Below are positions 49,994 through 62,812 of a stretch of 64,000 nucleotides of DNA, piece after piece. Source of the stretch: Vespula vulgaris (Eukaryota; Arthropoda; Insecta; Hymenoptera; Vespidae); assembly GCF_905475345.1 (NCBI RefSeq), contig NC_066606.1, positions 2,535,001-2,599,000 on the forward strand. Reading direction: 5' to 3'. The notes below the pieces were generated by a model. That model was given only the letters and a program-made list of their open reading frames with translations. It searched no databases and was not told the origin of the DNA. How positions within the stretch are numbered: the first letter of the stretch is position 1; each line of letters opens with the position of its first letter. The translations under genes and the position numbers were made by a program.

Positions 49994-50506
49994 ACGAAAT
50001 GCATAGATATAGATGGTTTATAACATGCAATTGATCCAACGCAAGCAAAGAAAAAAAGAATGAAAGAGAAAGAGAAAAAAAGAAGAGAGTTTATTTTCCG
50101 ATTTTATTTTTTTCTTTCCTTTCTTTTTTCATTTTCCTTTTATTTTTTCAAACCGTGTTATCGTAGTATACACATTTATACACGACCTTCGATTGCTAAG
50201 GGTTGAAAAAAGAAAAAAGAGAAAAATTTTTCTTCCTTCATTTTAAACATTACGCGAAATCGATATAAAAATTCTCGCATGAATATAATCTCATGGGATT
50301 ATGGAGAGGATGATATCGTGAAAACCTGGATAATATAGTTTGTTCATCGAAAAAGTCACTGATTTTTTTCGCGCCACCAAATTATCCTGGTTCGTAACGG
50401 TTTCAACCTAGTATTCGCAATCAAAGTCGCTCGATAAATCAAAGACCCCAGGGCCAAAAGTTTTAATTGGTATGGAAGAAGGACTGACGCGATGTGTCAA
50501 GTGACT

Positions 50507-50558
50507 ATACCATACCATACCACACCATACCACACCACACCATACCATACCATACCAT
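50507..50558. repeat. CCATA/CCACA pentamer array
   Basis: About ten 5-bp units, mostly CCATA with interspersed CCACA, degrading to CATGT units. Confidence 0.9.
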
Positions 50559-51431
50559 GTCATGTCGTGCAATTCCATCCTCTTTCGCCTCTACCCCTTT
50601 TAACACCCCTTTTGATCCTACCACTTTTACTACGACGTTCCGTATACTCTTCATCCCTCGTTCCTACGTCTATCACCACCCTTACCACCCCCTACTACCA
50701 CCCTTCATCGATATAGTAAGGCACGTAAGGGTAAGAGTCTCTTCTAACGTTAACTTCGCGATATAAAAGCGACAACTACGTCGATCAAACTCACCACGAA
50801 GAAGTTTAAGATCGCGATAGGTGTTCGTTGGCCCTCCTCCTCCCTCATCACCCTCCTCCCACTCCATTCCGTCAGCTGTTCAAGTCTCTCGCAATCATTT
50901 AAGTCGATAAAAACAGTTTTATCATTCGGTATAAACCAACCCATTTATTTCCTCGAGTCTTAGCTATCTTAGAAATTAATACTTTCGAGTTGTTATTACG
51001 CGACTCGGTTAATTTTTTTTTGTTTTTCTCTTTTTTTTGATTCATTAATCACTATGCATCTGAATTGTATCTGTATTGTATATTAAAATAAAGTATGTGT
51101 TTATATATATATATATATAATAAATATATGTAATAATAAATTTATATATTATAATAATATATAAAATAAATATTTCTATATTAATTGTTTTAATATATCA
51201 ATTATATAAATTAATAACATAATTATATTAATTAATTAATTACATTTTTATATATTACTAATAAATACATATAATAATAAATTGATGTTTTCGCGCTCTT
51301 CTTTCGTAAAAATGTTATAAACAATTAAAAACGGATTGGTAACATATTAAATAAATATCTCGATCGATAACGAAAAGCAATCGAAAGATGAAAATTTTGC
51401 ATGCGATCGAGAAACACGATCTAATGAAGCT

Positions 51432-51526
51432 GTTCGTTCGTTCGTTCGTTCATTCATTCGTTCATTCATCCGTTCGTTTGTTTGTTCGTTCGTTCGTTCG
51501 TTCGTTCGTTCGTTAGTTCGTTCGTT
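51432..51526. repeat. TTCG tetranucleotide array
   Basis: TTCG with TTCA and TTTG variants over about 95 bases. Confidence 0.9.
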
Positions 51527-52575
51527 AATAAAGCTTAATTTCGATGAAAATTTCGTATCAAACAATCGGCTGGATGATTATTTGGTTATAACAACGTGTT
51601 ACGTGGAACTTTAAATAGATCAGAGCCGACGAACTTTATGACGTACAGAGTTTATGCGATAACAGGGCTTTTCCTACGCCTCCATACTTTTATAAAAACG
51701 AGGACAACGATGATCAAGAAAAGTGCTCGATCGTTAAGACTCGTTGAATCGTAACTTCAAATAATAAATTCCTTTCACGATCGTGTCTTGGCGTATGATC
51801 TTAAAACGACTTTATTCGACGGACGACTGAATTTTATTTATTATATATATATATATTTTTTAAACACTAGGAAATATAATAAATATGTAACAACTAACGT
51901 GATACTAACGTAGAAATATATATATTTTTTTGTTAAATTAAAAACATTTTCGAGAAAACAAGATCAACAAAATCAAAGTTCTCTCTCTCTCTCTTTTTTT
52001 GTTTTTTACTAAATTCGAAAGTTCGAAACACTTTTAAGCTCACGTGGTAAGGTCAACTTATACGAATACGTACACTCACATATATACAAATTTAGGATCT
52101 TAATTGTCGATCTTAATTTTGCCAATGTGAATTTTGATAAAAGTAACGATGTACGATTAATTCTCACGGTTTATCTATATTAGATAGGACGGTGGTGTAA
52201 CGGTATAGGTGTAACGTTGTAATGGACGAAAGTTACTAACAGCCGACGATAAACACGTCGGAAAAGAATAACTATCGACCTATGCGCTAGAGTTCACGTT
52301 ACGTGACTTTTATAATCTCCACTTTTACCTGTGTATATGTATACGTACACGAGTGCGTTTGTGTTTGCGTTTCTCTGCTTGTATGTATGAAACTGGATAG
52401 CATGGGATAGATACAGGTTACATACAACGTACAACAATGGCCGTGTATCAATCACTCGTACGTGCTATTCCTCTATTCTACCGTAATATTCTCCATCGTA
52501 AATGATAGGCATATAGACCGGTAATAGCGTTTACAAATGTCTCTGACGTCGAGTTAAACGTGTGTGCATTGTACG

Positions 52576-52622
52576 ATGCATGGTGCATGGTGCATGGTGC
52601 ATGTGCATGTGCATGTGCATGG
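52576..52622. repeat. TGCATGG heptamer then TGCATG hexamer array
   Basis: TGCATGG units shift to TGCATG units. TGCATG is also the RNA motif bound by Fox-family splicing regulators, but here it arises from tandem expansion. Confidence 0.85.
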
Positions 52623-54625
52623 ATGATACTTTGGCAATTTGTTTCCTTTTCTTTTTCCTTTTCTTTTTTTCTCTCTTTTTTTTCTTTCTTTTTTTCTTTC
52701 ATCTCGCTCGGTATCACTGTAGAGATATACCGTTCGGTGCAGGAGTGTAACAAATATTTAAAAAAAAAAAAAAGAAAGGGAAAGAAAAAAAAGGACAGTT
52801 GTTTTTTTTATCTCGTGGACGTTCGAATCTTTTTTTCAAAACATCAATCGATCCTCGTCGTTGTTTTCTTTTTTTTATTTTTTCTTCTTCCTCGACCACG
52901 TAGTCGTTGTTTTTTTTTCCCTTTTTTTTTCCCCGTAAAAATTACTCTCAAGATAACCGTAGGTTGTCAACAGGCCATATAAATTCTACTAAGCGTCTGG
53001 TATATGTTTGCATAAGAATAACCCGTTACGTTGATACTTAGTGGTATTGGTATTAGTAATACATACATACATACATACATATATATATACATACATAGGA
53101 CAATGTACAATAGCTGCAATACACAGAAACGCAACACAAGGCATATAGCAATGAACCAATTTATCTCGTCTCGTGCTTTTAACGCAGAAACGTGTAACTT
53201 TTCTTTTTATTTTCCTTGTTTCTCTTTTTCAACAAGCATGTTCCTCCCCTCCCCCTCTCTCTCTCTCTTTTAAAGTATTTTTTTAAAGCTTCTTTTTATT
53301 TTTTATTTTTCTTTTATTATTATTCTAATTTTTTCTCAAGTTCTTTATCTAGACTGAACAATCATCGATTTTTCTCGCGAATACATAAAGACGAGATTCT
53401 GAAGGGTGCGAGATGGCTCTCTCTCTCTCTCTCTTTCTGTCTTTATCTTTATCTATCAATCTCTATTTCTCTTCTTTCTCTCCCTATCGCGCAAACTATC
53501 CCCTTGGTCCTTCCTGCATATTTATGGGGAACGACGATCGAATTGATTTAAAACCCCCTCGTGTTGTCGTAGGGCCGACCAACTCTCGTTTCGTAAGATG
53601 CTTGAGTATAGGAAGGACCGAGTATGTAAGGGGTGCTAAAAGCCGAGTAAATAAACGCACCCTCTTGCCCGTAACGACGCCACGAATCCACGAGAAAAGA
53701 GAGATAGAGAAAGAGAGAGAAAGAGAGAGAGAGAGAGAAAGATAGATAGATGGAGAATGAGAGAGATAGATAGAGAAAGATATATATATATATAGAGGGA
53801 GAGAGAAAGAGAGAGATAGCTAGAGGGTATATATACGAAGAGAAGCACGATGAAACCTCTCACCAGGATGAAACTTGATTTACTTTGACGCCCGTATTCG
53901 TCCGAGAAAGAAGACGCGTTGAATCCTTAGAAGCGGTAAACACAAGGGTAGAAGTCGGCTATATAAAGACACCCCACCTCTCTCCCCCTTTAACACTACC
54001 CCTTCAAACCATTTCAATTCTTTTCCCTTGACTTTTATCTTTCAATTGTATAATATAAATATTATATAAAATATAAATAATTTTATTATAAATAATAAAA
54101 GAATATTATATATATAATATTCTTTTTTTTTTTTTTTTTAAATTTGTCATTCATTTTTTGATTGGCAAGTAAGAAAGAAGAATGTAATTTTCTTTGAATG
54201 AATTTCAATGAAAATTCTCTATCAATTGATAAACGTTATAACGAGTTTCGTGAAATTATTATTAAATACAAAAATAAAATTTCGGTCGGAAAGAAATACT
54301 TTTTTTTTTGAAAACTCTTTTTCAAGGTTTCGAAAATTTAAGAAATTCGTAGAAATCTGAACGATCTTCGAAGAATATTAGGATCGACGTTCGCGCTTCG
54401 AAATTCCAAAAAGAGAAGAGGGACTCATAACTTAATTCGTTTTTTCCGGTCATCCTTTTCTTTTTCTTTTTTTCTTTTCTTTTCTTTTCTTTCTTTTTAT
54501 AGTCGTATTTTAGGACGAAATATCGTCGAATCGAGGAAGTATGGTGCGAGTTATTATATAAAGAGGGTTCATGAAAAAAGATAATGTACTTACCTACATA
54601 TATATATATATATACCTACCTACCT

Positions 54626-54660
54626 ACATACATACATACATACATACATACATACATACA

Positions 54661-54691
<31 letters not shown>
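54626..54691. repeat. CATA tetranucleotide array
   Basis: About 16 perfect CATA units between TACC units and a TA run. Confidence 0.9.
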
Positions 54692-54710
<19 letters not shown>

Positions 54711-54872
54711 CACGTTTTATACGCACTCGAAACGAAAGAAAGCCGTTTCTACTTTTATCAGAATGCTGGAGAGAGTAAACCACCGCGTCAAAAGAAAAGA
54801 AACGAAAAGAAAGAAAGAAAGAAACGAAAGAAAGAAAGAAAGTATAGTAGAAAGAAAAAGTAAGAGACCAGA

Positions 54873-54873
54873 A

Positions 54874-54913
<40 letters not shown>

Positions 54914-54914
54914 A
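54873..54914. repeat. AAAG tetranucleotide array
   Basis: About ten perfect AAAG units in a longer purine-only tract (54790-54980). Confidence 0.9.
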
Positions 54915-55163
54915 AAGAAGAAAAAGGAAAACTAAAAAAAAAAGAAAAAAGAAGAAGAGGAGAAAGAGGAAAGTGAAGGCTCGAGGACAGGGAGAGCATT
55001 GTTATCAGGGTCTCCGGAACTGCACAACGACTACTACATATACTCTCTGAAAAGGGTAAAGCAACCTTTCAGCCAAGGATCTTTACCCTTTCGCTTTTTC
55101 GTTGTGAGAAAAAGTGAGAAAAGTGACGGAAGTGAGGTAAGGGAGGTAAGGGATATTAGAAAA

Positions 55164-55195
<32 letters not shown>

Positions 55196-55713
55196 TAAGG
55201 GCTCTCGCGAGATATCGAGATTTCAAGTAAACGCGTCTATAAATCAATTTAAAGTGACCCTTAAACGAGATCGTATTTATACTTTTCTAGACCTTACACT
55301 GGGACGTGAATGTTGTTATCGAATCTTTTTATTTCTTTTTTTATTTCTTTTATTTATTTATTTATTTATTTTTTTTTATTATTATAAGAAGAAGAAAAAA
55401 GAACGAATGTATTATTTCATTTAATCAGATACGTATGTAGTTTTTTCTTTTCTGTTTGCAAGTAGGTAAGATTTGAAAAAATTGTATTCTTCGTAGAGAT
55501 TACAGAGTTCAGCTTTCGCGTTATGATAAATTCGTTCCTGATTTGAAGTCGCACGAATGCAAAAGTTTTAAATCGCTTATCTGTTATTACCACGTGTGTG
55601 TATATGTATATATATATTTCAACATCGTTTCACGCTCGTTTCTTTTTACTGCTATCGAATCTTTTGTTATTCGATAACTTTCTCGAAAGTGAAGTAAAAC
55701 TGATTACGAATAG

Positions 55714-55759
<46 letters not shown>

Positions 55760-58700
55760 TATTTACATATATACATATGTATATATTTATGTATATATGT
55801 ATGTATGTATGTAATTTTTTTTAAATTCAATTTCCTTGTGAATTCTATCGAATTTATTACTTCTAAAGATATATATCTACACATTGTAGATAAGTATGTA
55901 TATATTTAAGTACATATATGTGTGTATATATATATAAAGAGAGAGATTCAAATATATGATATTAGTTATTCAACGAAATTTCATTCTCTTTTTATCGATT
56001 TTCTCGAAATTTTAAATACGACGAATATGTATTTGATTATAAGTGAAAAATATTTTTTTATTCATATACATAATTATATATTTATAAAATAAAGGTTGTA
56101 GAAGAGTAATATGTAAAATAAAAGTGACAGACTTTGCCGAATATTTTGTTTCTCTTTCTTTCTTTATCTATTATCTTTTTTCTTTATATTATAATTTCTA
56201 TGATAGTAAGAAATATTAGATAATATTAGTTCATTAGTTCAATGAACCTTAAATAATGTACACGAATTAATACGAATAATGATATGTGAAATAATCTTTA
56301 CATCCTTCATAGTCTTTTAATAATTTCTTTTAATATTCGTAAATATATTATTTACATTATATTATATTTTATTATATTGTATTATATTATATTATATTAT
56401 ATTACATCGTACTATATTATATAATATGATAATAACAACGCAAAATATTTTCATGCAGAAGAGAAAATTCGCTTGACCAATAATTGATTTTAAAAATTAA
56501 TTAACTCTCTTTCTCGAGACTTTTCCTGGCTAATAATTATTACGTCTTTTTATATTTCATTTTTTATTTGTAGATTACATAGGTATTTGTATACCTATTT
56601 TACATCCTGATTGAAGAGCGAAGTAATTGAATTTTTTTTTTTTCTTTTCTTTCGTAATAACTCGAAGGTGATCTTCGATGCACGGTATATTAAAAATTTG
56701 GATATTAATTATTAATAAAAATCTTATGAATAAAATTCAATATATTTATTCTTCTTTTTTTTTCTATTGGAACAAAACGTACGTCCTCATAGTTTCTTGT
56801 CGAACTAAAGTCGTAACATAATAATCTAAAGTTTTCCATATGACAGATTTTATTATACACAATGGAATAATAAATATGATCCCTTGATTTGAAAGTTACC
56901 CTTCTAGGAATATATATTAAGTTTATGCATGCATGCATGCACACACATCTATTCATATAGGTACTCGAAATGCAATGAACGATTTTACAAGTATAACAAG
57001 ATGACTTTTCTTAATAAAAGTTTGATCAAAAAACATAACACAGTTCAGTGATAATGATTCATTCGTGAGAAGTTCGTAATCGGGTTTAGAGTTAAAGCAC
57101 CTAGAAAATGGCTCCAGGCGTTTTCTATTTATTTTTATTTATTTATTTTTATTTTATTTTATTTTATTTTTTATTTTTATAGAGAGGAACAACTGTCGAG
57201 ATATGAACGATCGATCATGCTATTATGATACATGCTCTCGTCATATGTCCGTAAAAAAAAATGCTATTGAAAGTAGAAGTAATATTTAGTCGTTAAATCA
57301 ATGCCTTTAAGTCGTTTTTAAGAGAAAAAGAGAGAAAGATAAATAAACAGATATAATAGTAATAACGATAATAATGATATCTATTATCTCTAATTAATAG
57401 CTCAGATAGATCAAACCATAATAAATCGACATAATAATTTAATCATTTATTTAATTTTTATTGTAATAACAATGATTCATTTTCTATTATATAATTTATT
57501 ATATTACATGTAATTAATATATGAACAAGATATATAATTAATAATAAATATTAATAATTAACAAAAATAATTTATAATAAATACAGTATATATATTATAT
57601 ATTATATGAAATCTATGGAACACTTATTAGTACGAAAAAGAAAATTAGAAAACAAAAATAGAAAAAAGAAAGAAAATATTGTAAACGCTTTTCGTAAAGT
57701 GTTACAATAAAATTTATATTTTGATAAAGGGAATATAACGATGATGTTGCATTGTAAATACTATTAAAAAAAAAAGATTCTGAGATTGATTTCTCTCGTT
57801 ATAGTAAAAGAAAAGAGTACTCGTGCTACTCTAATGGTATTACAATTACTATTATTTAGAATTTTGCTTTTCTCCTTGAAACGCATCACCACCACCAACA
57901 ATAACAACAACAACAATAACAATATTGTTGATTTTTTTCAAAGGTAAATCAACCGACGTTTTTATATCTGCTTTCTTGTATATTTCTTTTTTTTTTAGCA
58001 TCGTACAACAACAAAAAAATACTCCAACTCTTTTCAATAGAATAACTACGAGATAACGATTGGTCATTATTTTCTTTTTTCTATTTTTTTTTTTTGAAAT
58101 GCGAGATAAACTCTCTTCCTCTCTCTCTCTCTCTCTTTCTTTCTTCTTCACCCTCGTCACTTGAAGTAGGATATATAACGTTCGTTCAACCCTCGCATCA
58201 CGATCATGAAAGAAAAAAAAAATAAATACGCGCGATCCGACATAACGTCGATAACCTTTTCTTTTCTTTTTTTTTTTGTTTCTCTTTCTTTTCGTTTTAT
58301 TTACGATAGAAAGAAAAGGAGAAAAAAAAAGATAACATATCAATTTAATATATTATCCGTTCGTAAAACTACACTACATTACTTTTATTAAATCATTATA
58401 ATTTGGAACACGAACGTAACGTCAATGATTTAGACTCCATTTTTGTAAGAACGTAATATTTGTATCGAAATAAAGCGAATACCGTTGAATTGTTGAGAAG
58501 AAATTTTTGTACGAGGGAATTTAAAATCTGACTGTACTGTTTTAATACCACGAAAGTAAATCATTTGCCAAGTGTGTCGTTAAAGAGATGACTCAGCAGA
58601 CACCAATGACTCGATCGAAGAAAGAATTGGAGAAATAAAATAAAATAAAAAAAAAAAAAGAAAAAAAGGAGAGAGAGAAAGAGAATTTATTTTTTTTTTT

Positions 58701-59488
58701 TTTTGGAATAATCTTTCTCCTTTTACTCTCTCGTTTCGTTATAATTTATTTACGATTAATTATATACTAAACGATAATATCGTTACGGAGAATTATGAAA
58801 GGATAAAGAAAAAAAAAGAAGATATAATACAAGAATAAAGAGTAGAGACATTATCATTTTTTAACTATTAAATATTACGTATTACCAATATTGACTTTCT
58901 AAAAGAACATCAGGCTCTTAACTTCCTGAAAAATAATATTTCATCTAAAAATAATATTTCTCAACTTTATCCCATCTCATCTTACAATTAATCGTACATC
59001 ACTTTAATATCGATATATAGAATGTAAATGTTTAAAATAAGAAACAAACGAACAAACGAATACAAAATATTCTTTTTTAATAAAACATTTTAACGAACGA
59101 ATGAACATTAAAATAACGCTTTAACGAAACGTCCTCGTCCTCGTATATTATTCCACATTACTTTCATTCGTAAGAATAAAAGGAAATTAAAAAGAAAGAA
59201 AGAAAGAAAAAAAAAAGAAAGAAAGAGGTGAGAAGAATCGTGGAGAAAGTGATCGACCAAAAGAGTTTCAACTATACAGTACTTACTTATTTACTTACTT
59301 ACTTACTTACTTACTTACATTGAGTTGGTAAAAACGATTGGTTGATAGAAACGATGAATGGTGGAGAGGAAGCATTACTACGGTCGTTATCCAATAATTT
59401 TCTAAGATCTTATTTTCACAACAAGAAAATCTTAAATTGGCCGTCCACTTACAGCAACTTCAATTTGTTCACGTTCCTTTTTCTACCC

Positions 59489-59492
<4 letters not shown>

Positions 59493-59541
<49 letters not shown>

Positions 59542-59545
59542 TCTA
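59493..59545. repeat. TC microsatellite
   Basis: CT run that supplies the Ser/Leu-rich core of a 209-codon open frame (59342-59971). Confidence 0.9.
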
Positions 59546-60689
59546 TCTCAATCTCTATCTCTATCTCTATCTTTATCTATCCTTTCAGCTCACTCGTCTC
59601 ACATCGTTTTCTTCGTTCTTGCCAATCTTTTCCCCTACTCTTTCTTTTTCTTGTTTCTTCTTTCTCTCTCTTTCTCTCTTATCCTTTTCGCACCATCATC
59701 CATCCGATCACCCTTTCTCCGTTCGGTCGAAGTTGAGTTACTTTCCAATCTGTCGTCCTCCATAGAGGCCATATCGATTTTATTACGTTCTCGTCGCGTT
59801 CTTCGAACTTTTCTCGTCCTTTCTCTCCTATCCCTTCTTTCTTCTTTCCTTCCTTGTTTCTTTCTTTCTTTCTTTCTTTCTTTCTTTTCTTTGTTTTTTT
59901 CATCCTTTTTTTCTTTCTTCATCTATTTTTTTTGGTTCGCTAAATCCTACTTTGTTTCCAACAAAGTATAGGATAACGTGCAAAGTTTAGTTAATCGTTA
60001 ATTTCTTCTTAACGTTGTTAATTTAAATCAATGAATGACATTAAAGAAAGAATAAAAAAAAAGGTGGAGAGATATTCTCGTCCTTGTTTTATTGTTATAA
60101 GTTAACGAAAAAGGAAAAAAGTTTAGAGCGACTTTTAGATGTCATCGATAATTATTAATATAAAATTCAAAACCTTCCTGTTTGTTAATTTTCAAATAAA
60201 TCATATCGATTATCATTCTCGAATTCATTGATTACATAACATAGATAATATACATAATTACCATATAATATAGACAACTTAATATCTTTGTAGTATGATG
60301 TACTCTAATAAAGTAAATAAAAGAAAAAATATAAAAAAAGAAAGAAAGAAAGAAAAATAAAGAAAAAAGAAAGAAAGAAAATTTCAAATATTCGACGTCC
60401 GTAATAATAAACGTAACACAAGTTGAGAACCCCTGGTTTAAAGGATAAAAATCAGAGAAGGTAATTGAAACATCTTTTAACGTCCATCGTTAGTAATTAG
60501 TAATTAATTTAACACATTTAACACTCATCATCATCATCATCATCATCATCAATAACAATGGATGTCAGTCAGCATTCTTTTAATAATTTATTTAAAAATT
60601 GTCAAAGTTCTCATCTCTCAATAGACAAACGTTTCTATAAAACCGAAGAGTACCGTCTTCTCTTTCTTTCCTTCCTTCTCCGTTTGAAA

Positions 60690-60920
60690 AACGTTTTGAT
60701 TTCTGCCTAATTAGGGCTTAACTAGGAATAATGAGCGCTCGTGGTTACGTTCGTACGTTCGTTCATTCGTTCGTTCGTTCGTTCGTTCGTTCGTTCAAGC
60801 TCCCTTAATTGCCGTTATAATTAATTGGTAGCTGTGAATAGGCGTCATGTGCTGTCGGCGTATAGCAAAACTGAAAGAAAATCCTTATGCACGTTCCTCG
60901 TTAAACTACTGGTGTCTAGT
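60690..60920. promoter_or_regulatory. Non-repetitive island with TAATTA palindrome
   Basis: Complex sequence interrupted only by a GTTC array (60750-60796). It contains the perfect palindrome CCTAATTAGG (60706-60715) and TATAATTAATTGG near 60814, both homeodomain-type. Candidate regulatory DNA by composition only. Confidence 0.25.
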
Positions 60921-60931
60921 TCAGCAAAGAG

Positions 60932-60950
60932 AGAGATAGATAGATAGATG

Positions 60951-60994
<44 letters not shown>

Positions 60995-61000
60995 GATAGA
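60932..61000. repeat. GATA tetranucleotide array
   Basis: GATA/TAGA units with two substitutions over about 69 bases. Confidence 0.9.
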
Positions 61001-61268
61001 AAGAGAGTCATTCAACTAACTAATTTACTTTCTTATCTATAATTAAATATCAATCTAATGGATACAAGACAGCATTTATAATACATTTTTAGAGACACCC
61101 CATAGAACGAAGCAATGAAATGTCGTCATTGTGAAATCCCATAATCATTGGAATTCATATCTTTTTCTTCTTTTTTTTGTTTTTGTTTTTTTTTTATATG
61201 TATATATCAGTAAAGGTTTCGATTCTTTTCCTTTCTAATAATTTTTTCCTCCTTCATTATCACTTTTC

Positions 61269-61270
61269 GT

Positions 61271-61305
<35 letters not shown>

Positions 61306-61308
61306 TTC
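61269..61308. repeat. TTTA tetranucleotide array
   Basis: About ten perfect TTTA units. Confidence 0.9.
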
Positions 61309-62031
61309 AATTATTCTGTTTTTGATAGCGAATATTCTTTTATATTCTTTTAAGTCCTTTCTGTCAAAAAGGAAATTTTTTTCTTTCTACTTTTTATTCC
61401 TTTCTCTCTTCTTTTTTTTAACTTATTTAATTAATTAATTAACTAATTAATTAATTATTTAATGTATTTATTTATCTATCTATCTTTTTGTTTTTATAGA
61501 AAATATATTACCTCGTAGAATATATACACACGCCGTTTTCATTTTGTATCATTGTTGGTGTTCGAAAGGAAAGTTTTAAAATTTTAATATGCGATCCCAT
61601 ACAGCAAACAAACCAAAAAAAAGAAAAAGAGAAAGAGAAAGAGAAAGAAGAAAAAAAAAGAGAAAGACAGAGAGAAAGAGAGACCCTAGGTTGCGTTTAA
61701 TGCGCCTTATGTTGAATGCGAACCTGAATGCACGTTCTTCTTTTCCTCTCTCTCTCTCTCTCTCTCTTTCTCTCTTTCTCTCCTTTTTTCTCTCTTTCTC
61801 GATTATACTTTTGAGGTTGGCTAGAAAATGGAGTTCCCTTTTTGTTCCCTGGCACTTTTCTTTCTACTTGGACGTCTTTTTCCATATATCGATTGACTCC
61901 AGGACTTGCGGCGATCTTTTTCACGTCGATTTGATTGATCGCATCGATCACGCTTTTTTAACGTCTGTTCCCTTATCCCTCCAACCCTTCTGATTCCTTC
62001 CAACCCCTAAAGCTAAAGGAACCAACGAGCT

Positions 62032-62068
<37 letters not shown>

Positions 62069-62743
62069 TTCCTTATTCCGCTGTAATTCTGATGTACTCC
62101 ATTCCCTCATCCCTTCATCCCTTCTCGTCTCCACCCACTTCTCACCCTCCACCCCTCCACCCAACTCCCGATACCCCCCCGGATAACATCGCTTTTCGAT
62201 TTAAACTCCGCGTTAAACCCCTTTGCATGGTTCCGAACCTACAAGCTCTAAGAGAATCGAAAGATTTATTTCGTCGATCGTACCAAAAGCCATTCGTTTA
62301 AATCACCTTGGATTTTTATCCTCGAGAACGTTAGGTGATATCCCGATTATTTGTGCGCATTTAAAGCTTCTTTTAATCACGAGAATTTTTCTCTTTTTCT
62401 TTTTTCTTTTTTTTTTTTTTTTTTTTTTTTAAATCATTCCTCTTTAATCCTTCGTAATTATTTTCTTTGTACGATCTACGCGAAACGACACACTCGGATA
62501 TATCATATCTATATTTGTATTTCTGCTTTTTCTTTCTCTTCTTTATTTCTTTTTTATTTTTTTTTTTTTGATTTTTCTCTTTGGAGTACGCTTCATTGCG
62601 TTTCTATAACATCAGATTAATTCATTGTTATTTTAATTAGATGGAATAATTCATTTTTATGGAATATTAATAAGTTTTTACGAAATATAAATGATGTGAT
62701 ATGGTTTAGTTATATTGGTATATATGTTATACCATAAGTTTCG

Positions 62744-62745
<2 letters not shown>

Positions 62746-62779
<34 letters not shown>

Positions 62780-62812
62780 TATTATTATTATTGTTATTGT
62801 TATTATTATTAT
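62746..62812. repeat. Self-complementary AAT/ATT array
   Basis: About 33 bases of AAT are followed directly by about 33 bases of ATT (with two GTT variants), so the two halves can pair into one long hairpin. Confidence 0.9.

Noticed and set aside
54571..55050. 159-codon plus-strand open frame
   Set aside because: Encoded by the TA, CATA and AAAG arrays; the composition is Tyr/Ile/His then Lys/Arg/Glu.
59317..59465. Minus-strand open stretch ending in FYQLN with a GTAAGT donor, considered as the missing upstream Fas1 exon
   Set aside because: The phase fits, but the donor is part of a TAAG microsatellite, there is no signal peptide, and FYQL would duplicate the start of the next exon.
59342..59971. 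209-codon plus-strand open frame
   Set aside because: Dominated by TC and TTTC repeats giving Ser/Leu/Phe tracts; the antisense frames are also open.
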